Assembly: GCF_009664835.1 (NCBI RefSeq)
Contig: NZ_CP045929.1
Coordinates: forward strand, 4,712,001-4,776,000
Length of the DNA stretch: 64,000 nt
Reading direction: 5' to 3'
Source of the DNA: Allosaccharopolyspora coralli
GTDB lineage: Bacteria; Actinomycetota; Actinomycetes; Mycobacteriales; Pseudonocardiaceae
A program made the position numbers and the translations under genes. Under the pieces are notes generated by a model. It was not told the DNA's origin, did no database searches, and saw only the letters and a program-made list of their open reading frames with translations. This document shows, one piece after another, positions 63,065 to 64,000 of the stretch (position 1 is its first letter; each line of letters starts with the position of its first letter).

Positions 63065-64000
63065 TCAGTTGTCGGACTCGGGGTCCCTGCCTGGTGGCCC
63101 ACCGGGCGGGTTACCGGCGCCTTCGCCGCTGTTGCCACCGCCCTCCTCCGGACACGGCGGCTCGAAGATCCCGCCACAGTCACCGTCGCCGCCCGGCTCG
63201 GTGGTCGGGATGCCCGGCTCCGACGACTCCGTCGGTTCCTCCGACGACGGAGGTTCCTCCGAGGGCGGCGGTTCCTCCGACGGAGGCGGTGGCTCCGACT
63301 CGGTGGACGACGGCGGTGGCGGCGGCGGCGTGCTGAACGTCGGTGCGACCCGTTGGTACTGGCCGATCGGTTCGGCGTCGGTGAACTGCTCGACGGGCTT
63401 GCCCTGGAGGTAGTTGCTCATGAACTCCTGCCAGACCTCACCCGGCAGACCCGAACCGTAGATCGGCGCTCCCGAAATGTTCTGGAGCGGCTTCACCCCG
63501 GTCTCGTCGTCGGCGCCCATGGACACCGCCGCCGAGATCTGCGGGGTGTAGCCGACCATCCAGGCCTTCGCGTTGTCCTTGGTGTCGAAGAACTGGTGCG
63601 TCCCGGTCTTCGCCGCCACCGGCCTGCCGTCGCTGAGGTTCAGCGACGCCTCCTTCGTCACGTTGAGCAGCGTCTCGGTGACGTTCGCGGCGATGTTCTT
63701 GCTCTCCTGCGGGTCCTCGGAGAACGCGGACTCGGACTGAGACCCGAAGGTCTTGTGCACCTCGCCGTCGGCCTGCACCAGGCGGTCGACGAACCGAGGC
63801 TCGGTGCGCTGACCGTCGTTGGCGAACGTCCCGTAGGCACTGGCCATGTCGATGGTGCGCACCGGGTAGCCGCCGAGCGCGATGCCGGCGTTGACGGTGC
63901 CGTCCTCGTTCTGCAGCGTCGGTTTCCCGTCGATCTCCGGGGGAATCCCGGCTTGGATCGCCGCGTCGCGGACCGCCTTCGCCCCGGTCTCGGCGAGCAT
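63065..64000 (-). CDS. Class A penicillin-binding protein, C-terminal part
   Basis: The C-terminal 311 residues of a bifunctional transglycosylase-transpeptidase; the N-terminal part lies beyond the right edge. Seen: ALGGYPVRTIDMASAYGTFANDG of the transpeptidase fold and the KTG box in RPVAAKTGTHQFFD (about 131 of the visible part), then WMVGYTPQISAAVSMG. A long tail of Ser/Pro/Glu units (PPSEEPP) and a Gly-rich end with two Cys (DCGGIFEPPCPEE) close it. The SxxK and SxN motifs are outside. It is a PonA1-type gene by position. Confidence 0.93.
   Translation of the reverse strand: MLAETGAKAVRDAAIQAGIPPEIDGKPTLQNEDGTVNAGIALGGYPVRTIDMASAYGTFANDGQRTEPRFVDRLVQADGEVHKTFGSQSESAFSEDPQESKNIAANVTETLLNVTKEASLNLSDGRPVAAKTGTHQFFDTKDNAKAWMVGYTPQISAAVSMGADDETGVKPLQNISGAPIYGSGLPGEVWQEFMSNYLQGKPVEQFTDAEPIGQYQRVAPTFSTPPPPPPSSTESEPPPPSEEPPPSEEPPSSEEPTESSEPGIPTTEPGGDGDCGGIFEPPCPEEGGGNSGEGAGNPPGGPPGRDPESDN

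Overview
The window is high-GC (about 70%) actinobacterial chromosome. GTG starts and ATGA/GTGA overlaps are common. Gene content and order point to a Pseudonocardiaceae-type organism (Saccharomonospora/Amycolatopsis/Prauserella-like). It has two blocks familiar from Mycobacterium tuberculosis: an htdX-fabG4-fadA2 block with a fadE5-type gene, and the origin-proximal ponA / GT-C / rpsF-ssb-rpsR-rplI / dnaB block. No phage, transposase, CRISPR, rRNA or tRNA was seen. The species call is inference.

Layout. 0-10.4 kb: end of an SDR gene, amidohydrolase, trmB, universal stress protein, ABC-2 exporter pair, HAD phosphatase, ferredoxin-reductase-like flavoprotein, NarL-type two-component pair. 10.7-16.2 kb: membrane protein, then an operon of two dynamin-like GTPases with a GrpE-like protein between them, followed by an Asp-rich calcium-motif protein. 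16.6-22.8 kb: GTP-type PEP carboxykinase, ROK regulator, mycothiol-dependent isomerase-like protein, beta-helix membrane protein. 23.3-31.6 kb: amino-acid ABC importer, M20 dipeptidase, three-gene 2-oxoacid dehydrogenase operon. 32-38 kb: flavin/F420-type oxidoreductase, TetR regulator, then htdX-fabG4 divergent from fadA2. 38-48.3 kb: accessory-looking stretch (TipA-like MerR, AAA ATPase, VapBC-type module, thioredoxin-NHL protein, GroES-like protein, VanW protein, secreted lipase-like hydrolase). 48.4-53.4 kb: fadE5-type acyl-CoA dehydrogenase, DrrAB-type exporter, OmpA-type lipoprotein. 53.7-64 kb: dnaB, rplI, rpsR, ssb, rpsF, a Pro/Glu-rich secreted protein, endonuclease IV, two GT87 mannosyltransferase-like proteins and the C-terminal part of a class A penicillin-binding protein cut by the window edge.

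The most unusual content is non-coding. Almost every operon end carries one of a few standardised 3' cassettes. The main family (A/B/C, six A copies plus B and C relatives) begins almost at the stop codon with a GG-rich leader. It then folds into a nested three-stem hairpin whose arms differ between copies while pairing is kept. Three smaller palindrome families (P1, P2, P3) mark other operon ends. P3 carries two DnaA-box-like 9-mers at fixed spacing. These families are reported as features and as the leading findings.

Other regulatory signals: a shared inverted repeat (YTACYnGnCGGTAR type) in the fabG4/fadA2 divergent promoter and twice upstream of the fadE5-type gene; a CRP-like palindrome before the stress-protein gene; a MerR-type 19-bp-spacer promoter; and eight same-orientation DnaA-box-like 9-mers between rplI and dnaB.
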